The notes under the pieces were generated by a model. It searched no databases, was not told the origin of the DNA, and saw only the letters and a list, made by a program, of their open reading frames with translations. Shown piece by piece: positions 1 through 11,019 of a DNA stretch of 64,000 bases (position 1 is its first letter; each line of letters opens with the position of its first letter). Both the position numbers and the translations under genes were made by a program. The stretch is from positions 38,622,778 through 38,686,777 of the forward strand of contig OX438744.1 in NCBI GenBank assembly GCA_949316235.1. Reading direction: 5' to 3'. This DNA comes from Oegoconia quadripuncta. Taxonomy: Eukaryota > Arthropoda > Insecta > Lepidoptera > Autostichidae.

Positions 1-71
1 AACATAAAATGATTGAGTCAAATTTCAAGAAAGTTATTTATTGCTAAAGTGATTTCTTCTTTTGGGGATAC

Positions 72-254
72 GTGAAAGATATGCTATACAAAAAGCGATA
101 CGAGAACGTAGGCGAGTTGCAAACAGAATTGTGCCATATCACATCGAGTGTTCACCATAAAATGATTAGAAAATCAACAGGCAGCGGGCTCATTAAAAGA
201 TTGGCGATTTGCGTAAGACAAGAGGGATCACATTTTGAGCATTTAATTAATTAA
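72..254 (+). pseudogene. Possible C-terminal remnant of an insect transposase-like protein
   Basis: A 60-codon open stretch ends in GSHFEHLIN. A C-terminal G-x-HFEHL ending is common in a family of insect transposase-like proteins. Nothing upstream in the window extends the frame convincingly and no catalytic residues are seen. It is most likely a short decayed fragment; chance is not excluded. Confidence 0.25.
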
Positions 255-869
255 TTTACAAAAAAATACCTACTTAATTGACTACGGCAGTTTCATGTAT
301 GTTTTTTATTTGATTAAAATGATTAATTTCACGTTGTTCCTTTCTTTTAAAATACTATGTTACTTAGGCAGAGTTATTATTTTTTAGCTATTCTTTCGAT
401 TGGCATCATAAAAGTAGGGTGTTTTTTTTTTCACATTTGAGTCGGTTCGATTCCCAGCCGAAGCAAATAATTTTTAGAAAATCTATGAATGCAGAATTAC
501 TAACTTTTAAAAATAACATAAAGTCTTCTTTGAGCAAAATTCACTATCTACGATATTTAAGGTACTTCCCCTTCATGTCCCATAACTTTGGGACGCCCTG
601 TATATTTAATGTTAATAGACTACAATTGAATATAGGTGACGACGGACTGTCAACCCAGACGGTTCTAAGCAGTTTGTATCCCTAAGTTTCCTCAGATTTT
701 CAGGTCATTGACGTTCGTAAGCAGGGGTCGACCAACATCACGCTCCTATGCGTCGTGGTCGTCAAGTGGTTCTCAAGCTTGAACCTTTTTTCTATCCTTT
801 GTAACGAGTAACACGTTACAAAAATAGGTCTGTCTGCAGAAATCTACATAAAGATTTTCAATATAGTCT

Positions 870-967
870 TTTTTTTTTATATGAGAGAGCGGCAAACGAG
901 CATGCGGGTCACCTGATGGAAAGTAATCACCGCCGCCCATGGACACCCGCAACACCAAAAGTGTCAC
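870..967 (-). mobile_element. 3' end of a Jockey-type LINE (family J1)
   Basis: Reading the minus strand, this matches the 3' end of the longer copy at 7231-8098: GVAGVHGR coding tail, then CATGCTCGTTTGCCGC and an A-rich tail (T run at 870-879). Only about 100 bp remain, as expected for a 5'-truncated insertion. Confidence 0.7.
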
Positions 968-1037
968 AGATGCGTTGCCGGCCTTATTTCTGTCTGTGGA
1001 TTTTTTTATTCTAAGGATTTAACCCGCTGTTTAGTTC

Positions 1038-1142
1038 AGGGGCTCTATTACATAATTTCATCGTTATTGTCATCGGTTACGTTCTGACTTGTGATTGGTT
1101 GGCTCATCGCTCGCTCGGTAATTTGACGGTTTCTCATTGGTC
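1038..1142 (-). repeat. Dispersed repeat, inverted partner at 54772-54880
   Basis: About 105 bp is the near-exact reverse complement of 54772-54880, sharing blocks such as CAGAACGTAACCGATGACGA and ACCAATGAGAA. No coding sense is evident. It is an unclassified repeat family with two copies 53 kb apart. Confidence 0.65.
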
Positions 1143-1358
1143 AACGTAATCGATGACGACACCGATGAAGTTACATAAACTAAGGGCAGTTTAGAGGGAC
1201 TCTGCTGTCGATCATGAACCCATAGCAAGATATATGCCAATATATTTAAAATGTTCAGGTACTCAAGAGGGTCCAAACCTGAGTATGATGATGCGACGAG
1301 AACTTGGCATGGACGGCAAGATACCTGAAGAAGAACCGTAAGTTGAACTTGGACTTAA

Positions 1359-1716
1359 CCTGTAGGCGGACGCTGACACGGATCAGTGTCCAAAATACTT
1401 TTATACCTTCAACACTCGCGAACACCGATCGGTGTCGGCGGTACACCCGACTTTCAACTCTCAATTGTAATGATTATAGAGTTCCAATTCCTTTGGACTG
1501 TGTTTGAACTTGTTCTCTATTAAATTCCGCATCCAATAATGTGCGCCATGTCATGTTAGCTATGATATTTAGTCTGTATTTGCGAAAATATTTTTTTTCT
1601 CTGTGGGTGGGAGTATAGGCATAGAATTCCAACTACTGTTTTTTATTAGAACAGGCTTAGGAACCTGGCCATAGAGCTTTCAATTCTCATAACAATTTAT
1701 TGAATTACCCGTTTTT
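1359..1716 (+). mobile_element. TTAA-bounded short element, piggyBac-like (copy 1)
   Basis: The segment is nearly identical to 23080-23423, and in both copies the similarity starts and stops at a TTAA (here 1355-1358 and 1717-1720). Near the left end lie two copies of a palindrome close to CACCGATCGGTG, about 45 bp apart. TTAA target duplication is the hallmark of piggyBac elements. No transposase is present and clear terminal inverted repeats are not seen, so the class is an inference. Confidence 0.55.
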
Positions 1717-1720
1717 TTAA

Positions 1721-2214
1721 GAAAAACATGAAATAAATCTGTACTTTCCGTAAAAATACCAATTATATCGTGGATATAGGTATACCTACATATTACAACT
1801 CGTAACATTTTTCTGATTTTTTGTATTATAGCTGTAGTAGTGTTCATTCATTATATCCATAGATAATATATTCCCGTAGCTATAGCTTTTCACAGATTAC
1901 AAATACACCCAGTAGAAGAGTATCTATAAACGTTTTTAACACCGCAGGTATTTTCGAAAATTTGACAGGCGCGCCGAGATACTTGACCCGCGGAATTATA
2001 AAAAGGAAAGAGAGGACACAGAGGTTAAGGATAGTTGAATATGAACATAATTTTTCTAAAAGTCGTAGAACAAAAGTTGTTTGCTTTTTTATGTAATACG
2101 GAATACATAATACACCTGTATAAATGAATAAGCCAATGAAGAATAAAAATTCTTCTATCAACGCTAGTTACGAAAGGTGGTTACAGAGGAAGAATGAAGA
2201 GTCTCAGTTTGTAA
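1721..2214. other. No recognised feature
   Basis: AT-rich sequence. A 93-codon frame on the minus strand (1880-2161) has hydrophobic but unremarkable content and no likeness that I recognise. No upstream exon of the calcium channel gene could be identified here. Confidence 0.5.
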
Positions 2215-2358
2215 CTTGTTAAAAGAGGAGTAAAGAAAGGCCAAGTCAAGAGTACCCTAAACAACCTTATGAGAGTGAAGGAAGCAGAAGAGGTGTGGCA
2301 GGATCGTAGCATGTGGAAGTCTGTGGTCTCTGCCTACCCCAACGGGAAACAGGCGTGA
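2215..2358 (+). pseudogene. C-terminal tail of a non-LTR retrotransposon ORF (family S)
   Basis: The plus strand reads RVKEAEEVWQDRSMWKSVV followed by SAYPNGKQA and a stop, the typical last residues of an insect LINE polyprotein. A sister copy lies at 62862-63006. It ends only about 65 bp before the calcium-channel exon. Confidence 0.6.
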
Positions 2359-2424
2359 CAGTATGTTTTTTACAACGGGTTACAATTACAACGCTGCGGT
2401 AAATTTATTGACATATTTTTATAG

Positions 2425-2514
2425 AAAATACGAAGAAGTCCAAAGTGATGAGGAAATAGCTATGCAGCCACTTCTGCACGGCAAGGACTCGGAGAAAATA
2501 TTCAGGGTCATAGA
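2425..2514 (+). CDS. Ca-alpha1D: L-type calcium channel alpha-1 subunit, C-terminal exon 1 of 6 in window
   Basis: A 90-nt exon flanked by a good acceptor (TTTTTATAG) and donor (GTAAGTAC). It holds 1 nt, 29 codons and 2 nt, reading KYEEVQSDEEIAMQPLLHG then KDSEKIFRVI. It belongs to the cytoplasmic C-terminal tail of a Cav1 channel, downstream of the pore domains and IQ region, which lie left of the window or in exons not seen. The assignment rests on exact phase continuity with five downstream exons, the last of which match the Cav1 distal tail. On its own this exon would not be identifiable. The following intron (5.8 kb) is full of SINE and LINE copies. Confidence 0.8.
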
Positions 2515-2569
2515 GTAAGTACACTACTAATTTTATATGCCATTTACACGTACTTATTTCTTATTTGTA

Positions 2570-2680
2570 ATTTTTGTGGATGTGTTGAGCGGTTGAATTT
2601 GAATTCGTGTATTTGCCATTAACTGGTGACGTCACTCTTGATTTTTCCCAAGGAACTACAGTTGAATTAAGAATCAAAAA
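2570..2680. repeat. Dispersed repeat family G
   Basis: The block pairs GAATTCGTGTA, ACTGGTGAC and a run close to CCCAAGGAAC. Related blocks in either orientation occur near 3485-3595, 22470-22620, 28981-29075 and 51836-51920. It may be the flank of a larger element. Confidence 0.5.
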
Positions 2681-2696
2681 AAAACGAATATCCATA

Positions 2697-2880
2697 CAAA
2701 GTAAACCATTCTGAAAGAAAGAAAGAAAGACAATTATTTATTTGTTTGATTTTGGGTATACAGATAAAGGTCTTATTTTGTAGATAGTAGTCCAACAAAA
2801 TCTGCCTGTTAGGGCGTACAAATATTTAAAATATAAAAATAGAATTAAAAATTCATGCAACGATTATAAACAGACACGAT
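2697..2880 (+). repeat. Retroposon-like repeat with (GAAA)n edge
   Basis: Starts with GAAAGAAAGAAAG and continues with a stretch nearly identical to 16590-16765, sharing AACAAAATCTGCCTGTTAGG. A simple-repeat edge of this type often marks the 3' tail of a SINE, here read from the opposite strand. Confidence 0.65.
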
Positions 2881-2994
2881 AAACGACAACATTGTGTTAA
2901 CCCTGAATAACTTTAAATATTACAATGTTACATTTAAAACTGAATTAATGTCATCTTACCTCATATATTTTGTGTCAAATACAATGAAATAACA

Positions 2995-3190
2995 ATACAT
3001 AACAATAATAATAATAATAAAAGGTATTTATTCATCATAAAAAAGAAAAAAACACAAGCATACATAGAACCGAGAACCACAGCATTGTGATGAATGGGTA
3101 GGGACTCAGCAGTGTTGCTGATTTTCAGTCCCCCCCTGTAGAGTAGTTGCTGCCACCAAAGACAGTATGGGCGTCTTTCCAATGGCTAAC
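2995..3190. repeat. Dispersed repeat, relative at 18885-19050
   Basis: Both copies run from an (ATA/AATA)n stretch through TATTTATTCATC to a block with TTTTCAGTC and a CCC-rich end. Similarity is moderate. No protein likeness is seen. Confidence 0.45.
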
Positions 3191-3639
3191 GATTCTTTTT
3201 TTACATATATTTTTATTCTTAAGTTTAATATGTCAATTTGACTAATTATTAATAATGTCAGATTCTCATATTAAATTACAATTTATAACAATAAAATACA
3301 AAACAGATACTCTTCCAACGTTCCATCGTAGACCTTATCTCGACATTAGTCCAGATTAAGGTCAAGAGCGATCCCATTCTAATTAAAAAAAAAAAAAAAA
3401 AAAAACTCTCTAATGCGCAAAATAATATACAATACTGAAACTTCTTCCTTATTTTGAGACCAGCTTTAGTATGGAAGTCCAATAATTTTCGGCTGAATTC
3501 TGTTATGGTTCATAGTGAAAAGTTGTTCGTTTAGGAGTAGAGTCACTAGTAAACAGGAATTACACGAATTAAATTTCAACCTGTGTATCTAGAACATTCC
3601 GGTGTTGTTCTGGTAGAGTAGGGTATTGAATTAATAATA

Positions 3640-4165
3640 ATAAATAAATAATAAATATTTCGGACACAATCATCTAGTCCCAAACTAAGCAAAGCTTGTG
3701 CTATGGATACTAGCCGAAATAGTCCCGCTGGTACCGATCGGTACCACCTAATAGCGCATACTGACAAGCCCCGCTGGTACCGATCGGTACCAGTTGACCC
3801 GACCCAACTTTGAGTTTTCAACTCGTGCCGCTCTCAGGTAGGTACTCTGTAATCAACAGGTTATTATTTGTTTTGTAATATAATACCTGACCTGATTTGT
3901 TTATAGTTATGCGGCTCTGTTATTCAAAAGGCCAAAACCGTTTACAGAAAGAGATTAGACGCAATAGAACGTGAACCAGATGTGTTTATCTGAGACCGTG
4001 TAATTTGATCCCTTTGAGTGCGCACGGGAGGGGGGTCTGGGGATGTGGTGACGTAATCGGCCAAGGACTTTACATGCTAGATAACGGATAAACATACATA
4101 AATATTTATATAAACATCCATGACTCGGGAATAAATGTTCGTATTCATCACAGAAACATTTACCT
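3640..4165 (-). mobile_element. SINE family B, split by an insertion
   Basis: Left part 3640-3713 and right part 4077-4165 together match the body of the complete SINE B at 4703-4945. The uninterrupted order ...GGATACTAGATAACGG... is broken here by 363 bp. The tRNA-like head is missing. Confidence 0.75.
3714..4076. mobile_element. 363-bp insertion inside SINE B, flanked by CTAG
   Basis: CTAG occurs at 3710-3713 and 4077-4080 and only once in uninterrupted SINE B, so it is a probable 4-bp target duplication. Two copies of CTGGTACCGATCGGTACCA lie about 50 bp apart near the left end. They are followed by a TTTCAACTC block, the same arrangement as the TTAA-bounded elements at 1359 and 23080 but with a different palindrome. 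Confidence 0.55.
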
Positions 4166-4702
4166 TTATATTTACATTTTAATTAAGTTTCAAATAAAAC
4201 TGCTTGAAAATGACCTTTCAATTATGATCTGACGAATGCAAACATGATTTCCCATTTGTTAGATTAGTATGGCGAACGAGAAAAAAATCTCACTCGATCG
4301 ATTGACGGACGAACGGGAAACACTCGTTCTGGGTAGTGATTGTCACTCGTTCGAGTTTTCATTGCCGATAGACATTAATAGGTTTGTCACTTTTGCACAC
4401 GCATATAAGTGAGAAAGAGATAGACATGCTAATGTCTTAACAGTTAAATGTCGAGTGGGCTAGAATCAGGGCCCAGTGCATACCCGGTTGCATCTGAAAC
4501 AATTTTTAAATTTTATGAAACAACACTATCTCAACATTTGGCTGTATAAGTATTAAAAATGTTTTCCATTTCAAATCAAAAAGTTTCTTCCTTTATAAAA
4601 AAATCTTAAAACGTAATTTTGTTTCAGTTGATAATGGATATGCACTTATGAACCTTACTGTATACACATTTCTGTTAATTCTGTTCTTCTGTTAATTTGA
4701 CG

Positions 4703-4945
4703 ACCGATTGGTGTAGTGGATAGTGACCCTATCAGCGAAATCAACGGTTGCGGGTTCGAATCCCGCGACGGGTAAATGTTTATATGATGAATACGAACAT
4801 TTATTCCCGAGTCATGGATGTTTATATAAATATTTATGTATGTTTATCCGTTATCTAGTATCCATAGTACAAGCTTTGCTTAGTTTGGGACTAGATGATT
4901 GGTGTAAGTGTCCGAAATATTTATTTATTTATTATTTATTAATTA
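4703..4945 (+). mobile_element. tRNA-derived SINE family B, complete copy
   Basis: The head holds a tRNA-type A box (TTGGTGTAGTGGATAGTG) and B box (GGTTGCGGGTTCGAATCCCG), the internal RNA polymerase III promoter of tRNA-derived SINEs. The body (CCGAGTCATGGATG, GACTAGATGATTGGTGTAAG) ends in a (TATT)n tail. Other copies: 3640, 14265, 42352, 42696-42775, 59585 and 63515. Confidence 0.85.
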
Positions 4946-4949
4946 TTAA

Positions 4950-6030
4950 TTTGCAATCTTTACATGTTTGTCATGTCCGGAATGGATTTACCAAGAAATT
5001 TATGTAGTAATATATAAATTCCTTGATATTTTCAATATAATTATATCTGTGTCGGTCCATCTTTTGTTTCTTTAATAATTATTATTTTATTAATGTTATT
5101 GTGTCGTGAATTCTTTGTTAATAATTCTATAAATCATGGCACATTAAAATCTAATTGATATACAGACAAGTACCATGTTATACAGATGCCTTAGCTAATG
5201 TAGGTATTTATAATTTACAATAATTTATATTTTATTTCTTATTTTGAGTTCGCCAACTCAAAAACAAGCATTATTTCCATTGATTTGTGTGCTGTAGATA
5301 TGGTCGCACGAACAAATTTTTATCGCGCTTTTCTTAGTAGATAAAACAGCGCCATCTCTTAGAATCCTCGAGAACTAATAGGACTGCTGAGATTATATGA
5401 CAAAAACCAAAACAGAGCACCACCAAATTTTTTTACTATGTGCTCACAACATTAGGTAACTTTTATATGAAATATTAATTAAAAATATTAGTTTTACGAG
5501 TAATCTATATTACGTTCGTTATATATAAAAGAAACTGGCATGTTTTTTGGTCACTTTTCTATGGTATCTGCATGCATATAACATAGGACAGCATTTGATA
5601 CGACAGTTCACGAACAAAGTCGGTGTATGACTGAATTCCCATTGATTGCAAACTCCCGGTTTGAAACCAATGAACTGATGCCATTTTGATGTTTCAACAA
5701 CGCCGTGCATACGCAGTACTAAGTCTATTATATTTTATATGTCTATTATTTCATATCACTACTCAAGGAATCGTAGAAGAAGGAAAGTAGAAGCGCCATC
5801 TGTACTTTTTTTATCTATACTACACAAACCCCCATCTACCAAAGTATAACTCACTAGGTTATTAAGTTACTTAGCGGTGCTTCGTATAGATGGCAGCACT
5901 GTTCAGCGGCAGAAAGGGTAAAATAAAAATAGAAATTACAAAGATACTTAGTTGGAATTACAAAGTGAAAATTAAAATGGATCCAAGTGTAAATAATGAA
6001 AAAAATTCATAAAAAAATACTAAACTACCT
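4950..6030. other. Intronic AT-rich stretch, no feature recognised
   Basis: Part of the 5.8-kb calcium-channel intron. No exon-like open frame with both splice sites was found on either strand. Confidence 0.45.
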
Positions 6031-6034
6031 CTCT

Positions 6035-6310
6035 CTCTTATACTTAAAGAGCTATGCTCTTGTCGATGGAGTCCTTTCCACACTTTTTTACATTCCGCCT
6101 TTTCTTTGACTTCCTGATACGACACGGCATTTACTTTTCCTTTACTTGTACCATGTATGTTCTTCTAGGCCTTCCTCTCTTACTCTTCCCCTCCACTTAT
6201 CCTTCAATGATGTTCTTGATAAAGTTGTCGTGTCGTATCAGATGCCCCAACATCTTTCCCCTTCTGTTTTCAATGATCTTCAAAAACACTCTAAACTACC
6301 TATTAATAAA
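6035..6310 (-). pseudogene. C-terminal fragment of a LINE ORF (family K)
   Basis: The minus strand encodes pieces matching MxGHLIRHD, KNIIEG and GRPRR, followed by SYQEVK and a tail with HRQEHSSL. The same protein segment is better kept on the plus strand at 12890-13152. It is out of frame in places, so it is a dead copy. Confidence 0.65.
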
Positions 6311-6752
6311 AAAATTCTTCGATGTTAGGTTGAACATGTTGAACATACCGGGGAATTCTTTCATTCGGGGAATCATCGACGAAATATTCAAGCTGTATGG
6401 TTTATCGCTCAAGCAATGTGTCGACCAACAGAGTATCGGAACTACGATCTTTCGAACTACAGTTCTTAAGACTCATTTTCGACACAAGTTCTCTATGACA
6501 CTAGTAACATCAGGTCAAGATGGTTTGCACAGCCAAAGACCTGAATATCTCTTAAAATACACTAGTATTTATCTGTGCAATACACAAGCACTATTTGAGC
6601 ACTATTAGTTCGCTTGAAGATCGAATAAGTGTTCGTGATCGTTTTGATTATATAAAATTGTCAATAATCACATTGACTCGCCATAACTGTACAGTGCATT
6701 GGTAATTTTACTGTAATGCTGTATGTGAAAGACTGAATAAATAAATAAATAT

Positions 6753-6990
6753 TTGCTCAATAAAATTTTATTGTTTATTCCAACTTTTAATTCTCGCACG
6801 CGGAAAACATTTGGTTTTCTAACTGGTAAACGTAACTATACCAAAAATAGATTCCTTGTTCGTCCATGTAGTCATTTTAATAAATATTTCAATAATGTTG
6901 ACATATTCTTTGAAAAAAAAACAATTGGTTCTTTCAAAAGAAATATTGTGAACAGTTGCCTGACTCGCAGGCACTGAGTTGTATTCTTAT
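6753..6990 (+). pseudogene. Probable LINE C-terminal fragment
   Basis: A 74-codon frame contains RPCSHFNKYFNN and FFEKKTIGSFKRNI. The pattern of a short aromatic/Asn segment followed by F-K-R-x-I resembles the ends of insect Jockey-group ORFs, as in family J3 at 28723-28953. Likeness is weak. Confidence 0.35.
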
Positions 6991-7062
6991 TCAAAATTTG
7001 ATTTGTCTATAAAGAAAGGGGCTCTTATTAATTGTTATAATCATATATATATGTAGACAGAG

Positions 7063-7155
7063 ATTGTCAGAGATAAGATAGCCAGTCCCCCAAATGTGTT
7101 GGGGTTTCCGGGTGTGATTGAGATCAAGTATCAACCCGTTGTACATTTTGTAACT
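7063..7155 (+). mobile_element. SINE family A fragment
   Basis: Matches the 3' part of SINE A, with CAGAGATAAGATAGCCAGTC, GTGTTGGGGTTTCC and the end CAACCCGTTGTACAT. A block between GGGTTTCCGGGT and TGTGATTGAG is deleted relative to other copies. Confidence 0.7.
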
Positions 7156-7230
7156 TTTTCATAAATAATTTTGTTATGCAAAGCAACCTGTTATGAGCAA
7201 GGGTGCCATGATATATATCATCATTAATTA

Positions 7231-8098
7231 GTGGAAACGGTTTTGGGTTATGTGTTGTATTTTTGTTACAAAACATATTGTATCATGTTAGTGAAGTTTA
7301 ATCCTAAAAAGACACAAGTTTGCGCATTCACCGCAAAGAAGATTCCATTTTCCCTGTCTCTTCAATTTCAGAGCACTCCCCTTGACGTTAAGTTGAGTAT
7401 TGGGATTCTCGGAGTGAACATCTCTAGTAGCGTTCAATTCCGCGGTCATCTGGAGGATAAGGCCAAGTTGGCCTCCAAAAAGTTAGGTGTCCTCAGTAGA
7501 GCGGCTCGTTACTTCACGCCAGCTCACCGCCTCCAACTTTATAAGGCGCAAGTTCGGCCGCACGTGGAGTATTGTTCTCACCTATGGGCTGGGGCACATC
7601 AGTACCAGCTTCTTCCTTTTGACCGCGTTCAACGTCGCGCAGTCCGAATTGTCGGCCTAGAGAGTCTCACTGACCGACTGGATCCCCTGGCGTTGCGAAG
7701 AGACGTCGCGTCCCTCTGCATTCTCTATCGCATATTTCATGGGGAGTGTTCTGAAGAACAGTTCGAGCTAATACCCGCTGCTCAATTTAACCGATACACT
7801 CCTCGCCGAAAATTAAATTTCCATCCACATCACCTGGATGAGTGGAAGTCTACCACTGTACGTTTCTCAAGAAATTTCTTACCACGTACGACCACCCTGT
7901 GGAACGGACTTCCGGCAGCGGTATTCTCGAACGAGTACGACATTGGAACCTTCAAGAAACGAGCCTACACCTTCCTCAAAGGCCGGCAACGCATCTGTGA
8001 CCCTTTTGGTGTTGCGGGTGTCCATGGGCGGCGGTGATTGCTTTCCATCATGTGACCCGCATGCTCGTTTGCCGCCCTCTCAAATAAAAAAAAAAAAA
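7231..8098 (+). pseudogene. 5'-truncated Jockey-type LINE (family J1), reverse-transcriptase ORF C-terminus
   Basis: An uninterrupted frame of about 268 codons, of which roughly the last 250 match the C-terminal end of Jockey-clade reverse transcriptase polyproteins. Landmarks in order: [92 protein letters not shown] and the final GVAGVHGRR. The polymerase YADD box and the endonuclease are missing, because the copy is cut at about position 7285. The 3' end has an A run at 8087-8098. It lies in the calcium-channel intron in the host gene's sense. The clean frame suggests a fairly recent insertion, but it cannot move on its own. Confidence 0.85.
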
Positions 8099-8343
8099 TC
8101 AATATTAGCTGTTTGTTTCCCAGAAGTCAATAAAATAGAAATAAAATAGTTATAATCACCGAAATCGAATGTGCGCAAGCCAAATACTTATGTAGGTAGG
8201 TTGTCCATATGGACATGAATACTTGTGCTAAATCTGTGCGCGGTAAGGGCGAAATCAAATGAAATCGTCTTGAATTAACAAACTTGATTACTTACTTAGT
8301 AGTGGCATCTGTATAACTTAGTGAGAATTGTCAACGTTTGCAG

Positions 8344-8384
8344 AAAAACGTCCAACGATTTAATGCAGAGTATGAGAAACAGCA
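8344..8384 (+). CDS. Ca-alpha1D: Calcium channel alpha-1 subunit, 41-nt microexon (exon 2 of 6)
   Basis: A 41-nt exon between a CGTTTGCAG acceptor and a GTAAGTCC donor. It holds 1 nt, 13 codons (KTSNDLMQSMRNS) and 1 nt. The 1-nt start completes the GA left by the previous exon to make Glu. The final A joins AT of the next exon to make Asn. Because 41 is not a multiple of 3, skipping it would shift the frame and truncate the distal regulatory tail. The small size and the 5.8-kb and 3.4-kb flanking introns make it a plausible regulated exon. Identification depends on phase fit, so it is slightly less sure than the next exons. Confidence 0.72.
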
Positions 8385-8654
8385 GTAAGTCCGTTTTAGT
8401 GTGTTGTGATTGTGTATTTATTATTTATATATGTTTTAATAAATTTAAGTATATCTATATACATAACCATATTGTATTTATGATCTATGGATAGGTCCTA
8501 TCATTTATTATTTTTCTTTATATGAAAATAAAGAAATATAAAAAAATATATTCATTTTTCAAGATGTTGATGGACTTAGTTGTGCGATATAGTCAATGTT
8601 AACTAGGGTCTTAATACATTTTATTTTTCAAAATCTAAAAGAATTTCGGCATGT

Positions 8655-8900
8655 GACAAGAACAGTTACCAACCCGTCCATTCCCGTGGGTGTCTTAAAA
8701 GGCGACAAAGGACTGTCCACCTAAAAACATCTATGGACCTCCACGTTTCAACGGCGATGGGGTTCCCCCCTGACACATACATTTCGAAAAGTGAACCGTG
8801 GCTGTTGTTTCGGGCATTAAACTTTTAATGTTTGAAACACCCAAACGTGTGTGTTTGGGATATCTCTGACCACTCCATTTGGGATAAAGGTCGTGATGTT
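8655..8900 (+). repeat. LINE-associated dispersed repeat
   Basis: Contains GTGTCTTAAAAGGCGACAAA and a following CACGTTTCAACGGCG segment. Related AAAAGGCGAC blocks occur at 45460-45570 and, inverted and diverged, at 10380-10510. This motif is common in the inner part of lepidopteran LINEs; no frame is preserved here. Confidence 0.4.
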
Positions 8901-9792
8901 ATGTATGTAAACTTTTGTCTTTCGACAATTATTATGAACTTAGTAAGTTCATCCTGTAACCGGTTATAGTTCGTTCTTTTTTTTACTCTCTTCAATTATC
9001 CAGCGATATTATTATCCTGTTTTCCTTAGCTATCGTCATCAAACTTTGTCCCTAATGGGGTGGTCAATTATACCCACTTGAAACAACATTGGTTCACATT
9101 CCGAAATATACAGAAATGTACACGTAACGGGGGGTCAATGAATATAATCGCTGTTTAAATGTGCAACTTTACAGTTATATTTTGGTGTAAAGTTCTTTTG
9201 CAAAAGTTCACTTTATAAATTATTCAGACTGGGAACTGAACCAAAAATCATTAGCTGTAGGCATGAAATCACTACGTTTTAAGAATCCTTTAAATATGTA
9301 ATGAGAGACGTGGAAGTCCCAAATCTTTATGGAATGTCTTCGATCTGATAATAAACTGAGATTAAAATAGTTACGATAATTACATTATTATGTCGGCACA
9401 CATACGTATACATAATGTGAGGACCTTTATATTCTAAACGAGGTGGTCATAGATATCCTAAACATGTTTGGGTGTTTTTTACAGGTCCTCACTGATAACA
9501 ACAAAGGACAACAGCACAGATCCATACATCTTTGGGCCAGTTTGTTGTCACTTCAATTAATATAGTCTTGAACTCTTAGTATCAGACGTGCAAAAAACCT
9601 AACACATATATTTTTAAAGGACTTTGGAAAAGAACAAAAGAGATTTGAAATATGGTTTGGGGAACTTTGAAATTATATACTGGCAACATTAACCACATGC
9701 ATTCTCACGCATGGAAACAAGATGCTAGGCCAAAGAAAAATTGTTTTTTCTTTTCAGAGTCGTCCGTCGCTCGCTCGCTGTTGCTGTTATCC

Positions 9793-9827
9793 CCATGGAC
9801 GTAACAGTTTGATTGTTACGTCCATGG
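9793..9827. repeat. Perfect 14-bp inverted repeat with 7-nt loop
   Basis: CCATGGACGTAACA at 9793-9806 and its exact reverse complement at 9814-9827. It lies in the second calcium-channel intron. Function unknown; it may be a fold-back element end. Confidence 0.7.
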
Positions 9828-10579
9828 TTATCCCTACTTAAATTATAACCTCACAGTCAAAAATGTCAGTTGTCAGTTGTCACTTGTCTATTTTTTTTTT
9901 TTTTGGAAAGAATTTAGTTTTTGTATAGTTTGTGAGCCAAAATGTTTTCTGAGAGCGATATTTTCAAATATTTCTTATAACTATACTAAGGTTCCAAAAA
10001 TTCTTTTGAATAGCTAAGTTGATAGTCTTTAGTACCGGCTTTTTTTAGGTGTACCTTTTATTAGGTGACAAAACACTGGCCCAAAAATGCGGATGTCTTT
10101 TGCATTAGTATCAGTACAGCACTAGGGTGACATACGTGTAGGGTATATGCAAAGTTACTTTATCTAGTATGATGTCTTATGTGATTAATAAAAAAAGAAC
10201 TATATATTCATATTAAGCTGAAAAGAAATTATGCGACAATTGACGCCTAACTGACGCATAACTGGTGTTGAACAGATCAAATGCGAATTCTTTGACAAAC
10301 AATTGAAACTATTGCTTGCACGCCTGAGAAACGTGTTCCAACCATTAATAGTTTCCAAGCATTAGAAATAACATCCACGATTCACCATAGAAATGCCATG
10401 ACAGGGGGTGAGCCCATCGCCATTAAAACGTACAAATCTATAAATGTTTTTCGGTGGAAATCCCGGTAGTTGTCTTTTACGACATCCACGGGGAGAAACC
10501 GGTTGGTTCTATCGTTTTTACGTGATACCTACTTTAAAACTGGTTATATGAAAGTTGCTCGTTGTTCATTCTTTGCAAC

Positions 10580-11019
10580 GGGTGTGTAATGTTTGAAATA
10601 ATAACAAAAAATCCAATTATCAGATTGTATAATTTCATTTGATATAATTTTGCTTAGTATAATGTTCAAATGATATAACGTTCTGTTTATATAATTTCAT
10701 AAGGTATAATTTCACTTGATATAAAACTTGTTTAACATAATATTCACTTTCTATAATGTTCATTTGATATAATTTCCTTTGATATAATGAACAATAGGTC
10801 TGTGTAGTCATATTAAAAACTACTAAATTATGCCATACTAAACATAACAATCATTTGTTATAAGAACCCTTCTTATAACAAATTATTGTTATGTTACGTA
10901 AACATTGTACTAAATGAAATTATATTAAACAACTTTATGCCTTTTGAAAATTATATCAAGTGAGTGTTATGACTAATTAAATTATATTTTATTGTTATTT
11001 TATCAAACATTACACACCC
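10580..11019. mobile_element. 440-bp MITE with ~28-bp TIRs, 9-bp target duplication and internal hairpin
   Basis: The termini are GGGTGTGTAATGTTTGA at the left and its complement at 11003-11019. They are flanked by CTTTGCAAC (10571-10579) and CTTTGTAAC (11020-11028), a 9-bp duplication with one change. The left part holds a degenerate array of GATATAATTTC-like units (10625-10800). At 10843-10893 there is a hairpin with 24-bp arms (one mismatch) and a CCC loop. No transposase. A 9-bp duplication suggests a Mutator-like or related transposase in trans, which is inference. Confidence 0.75.

Noticed and set aside
7838..8149. 103-codon frame as a separate gene
   Set aside because: It overlaps the LINE J1 frame in another phase and ends in its poly(A) tail.
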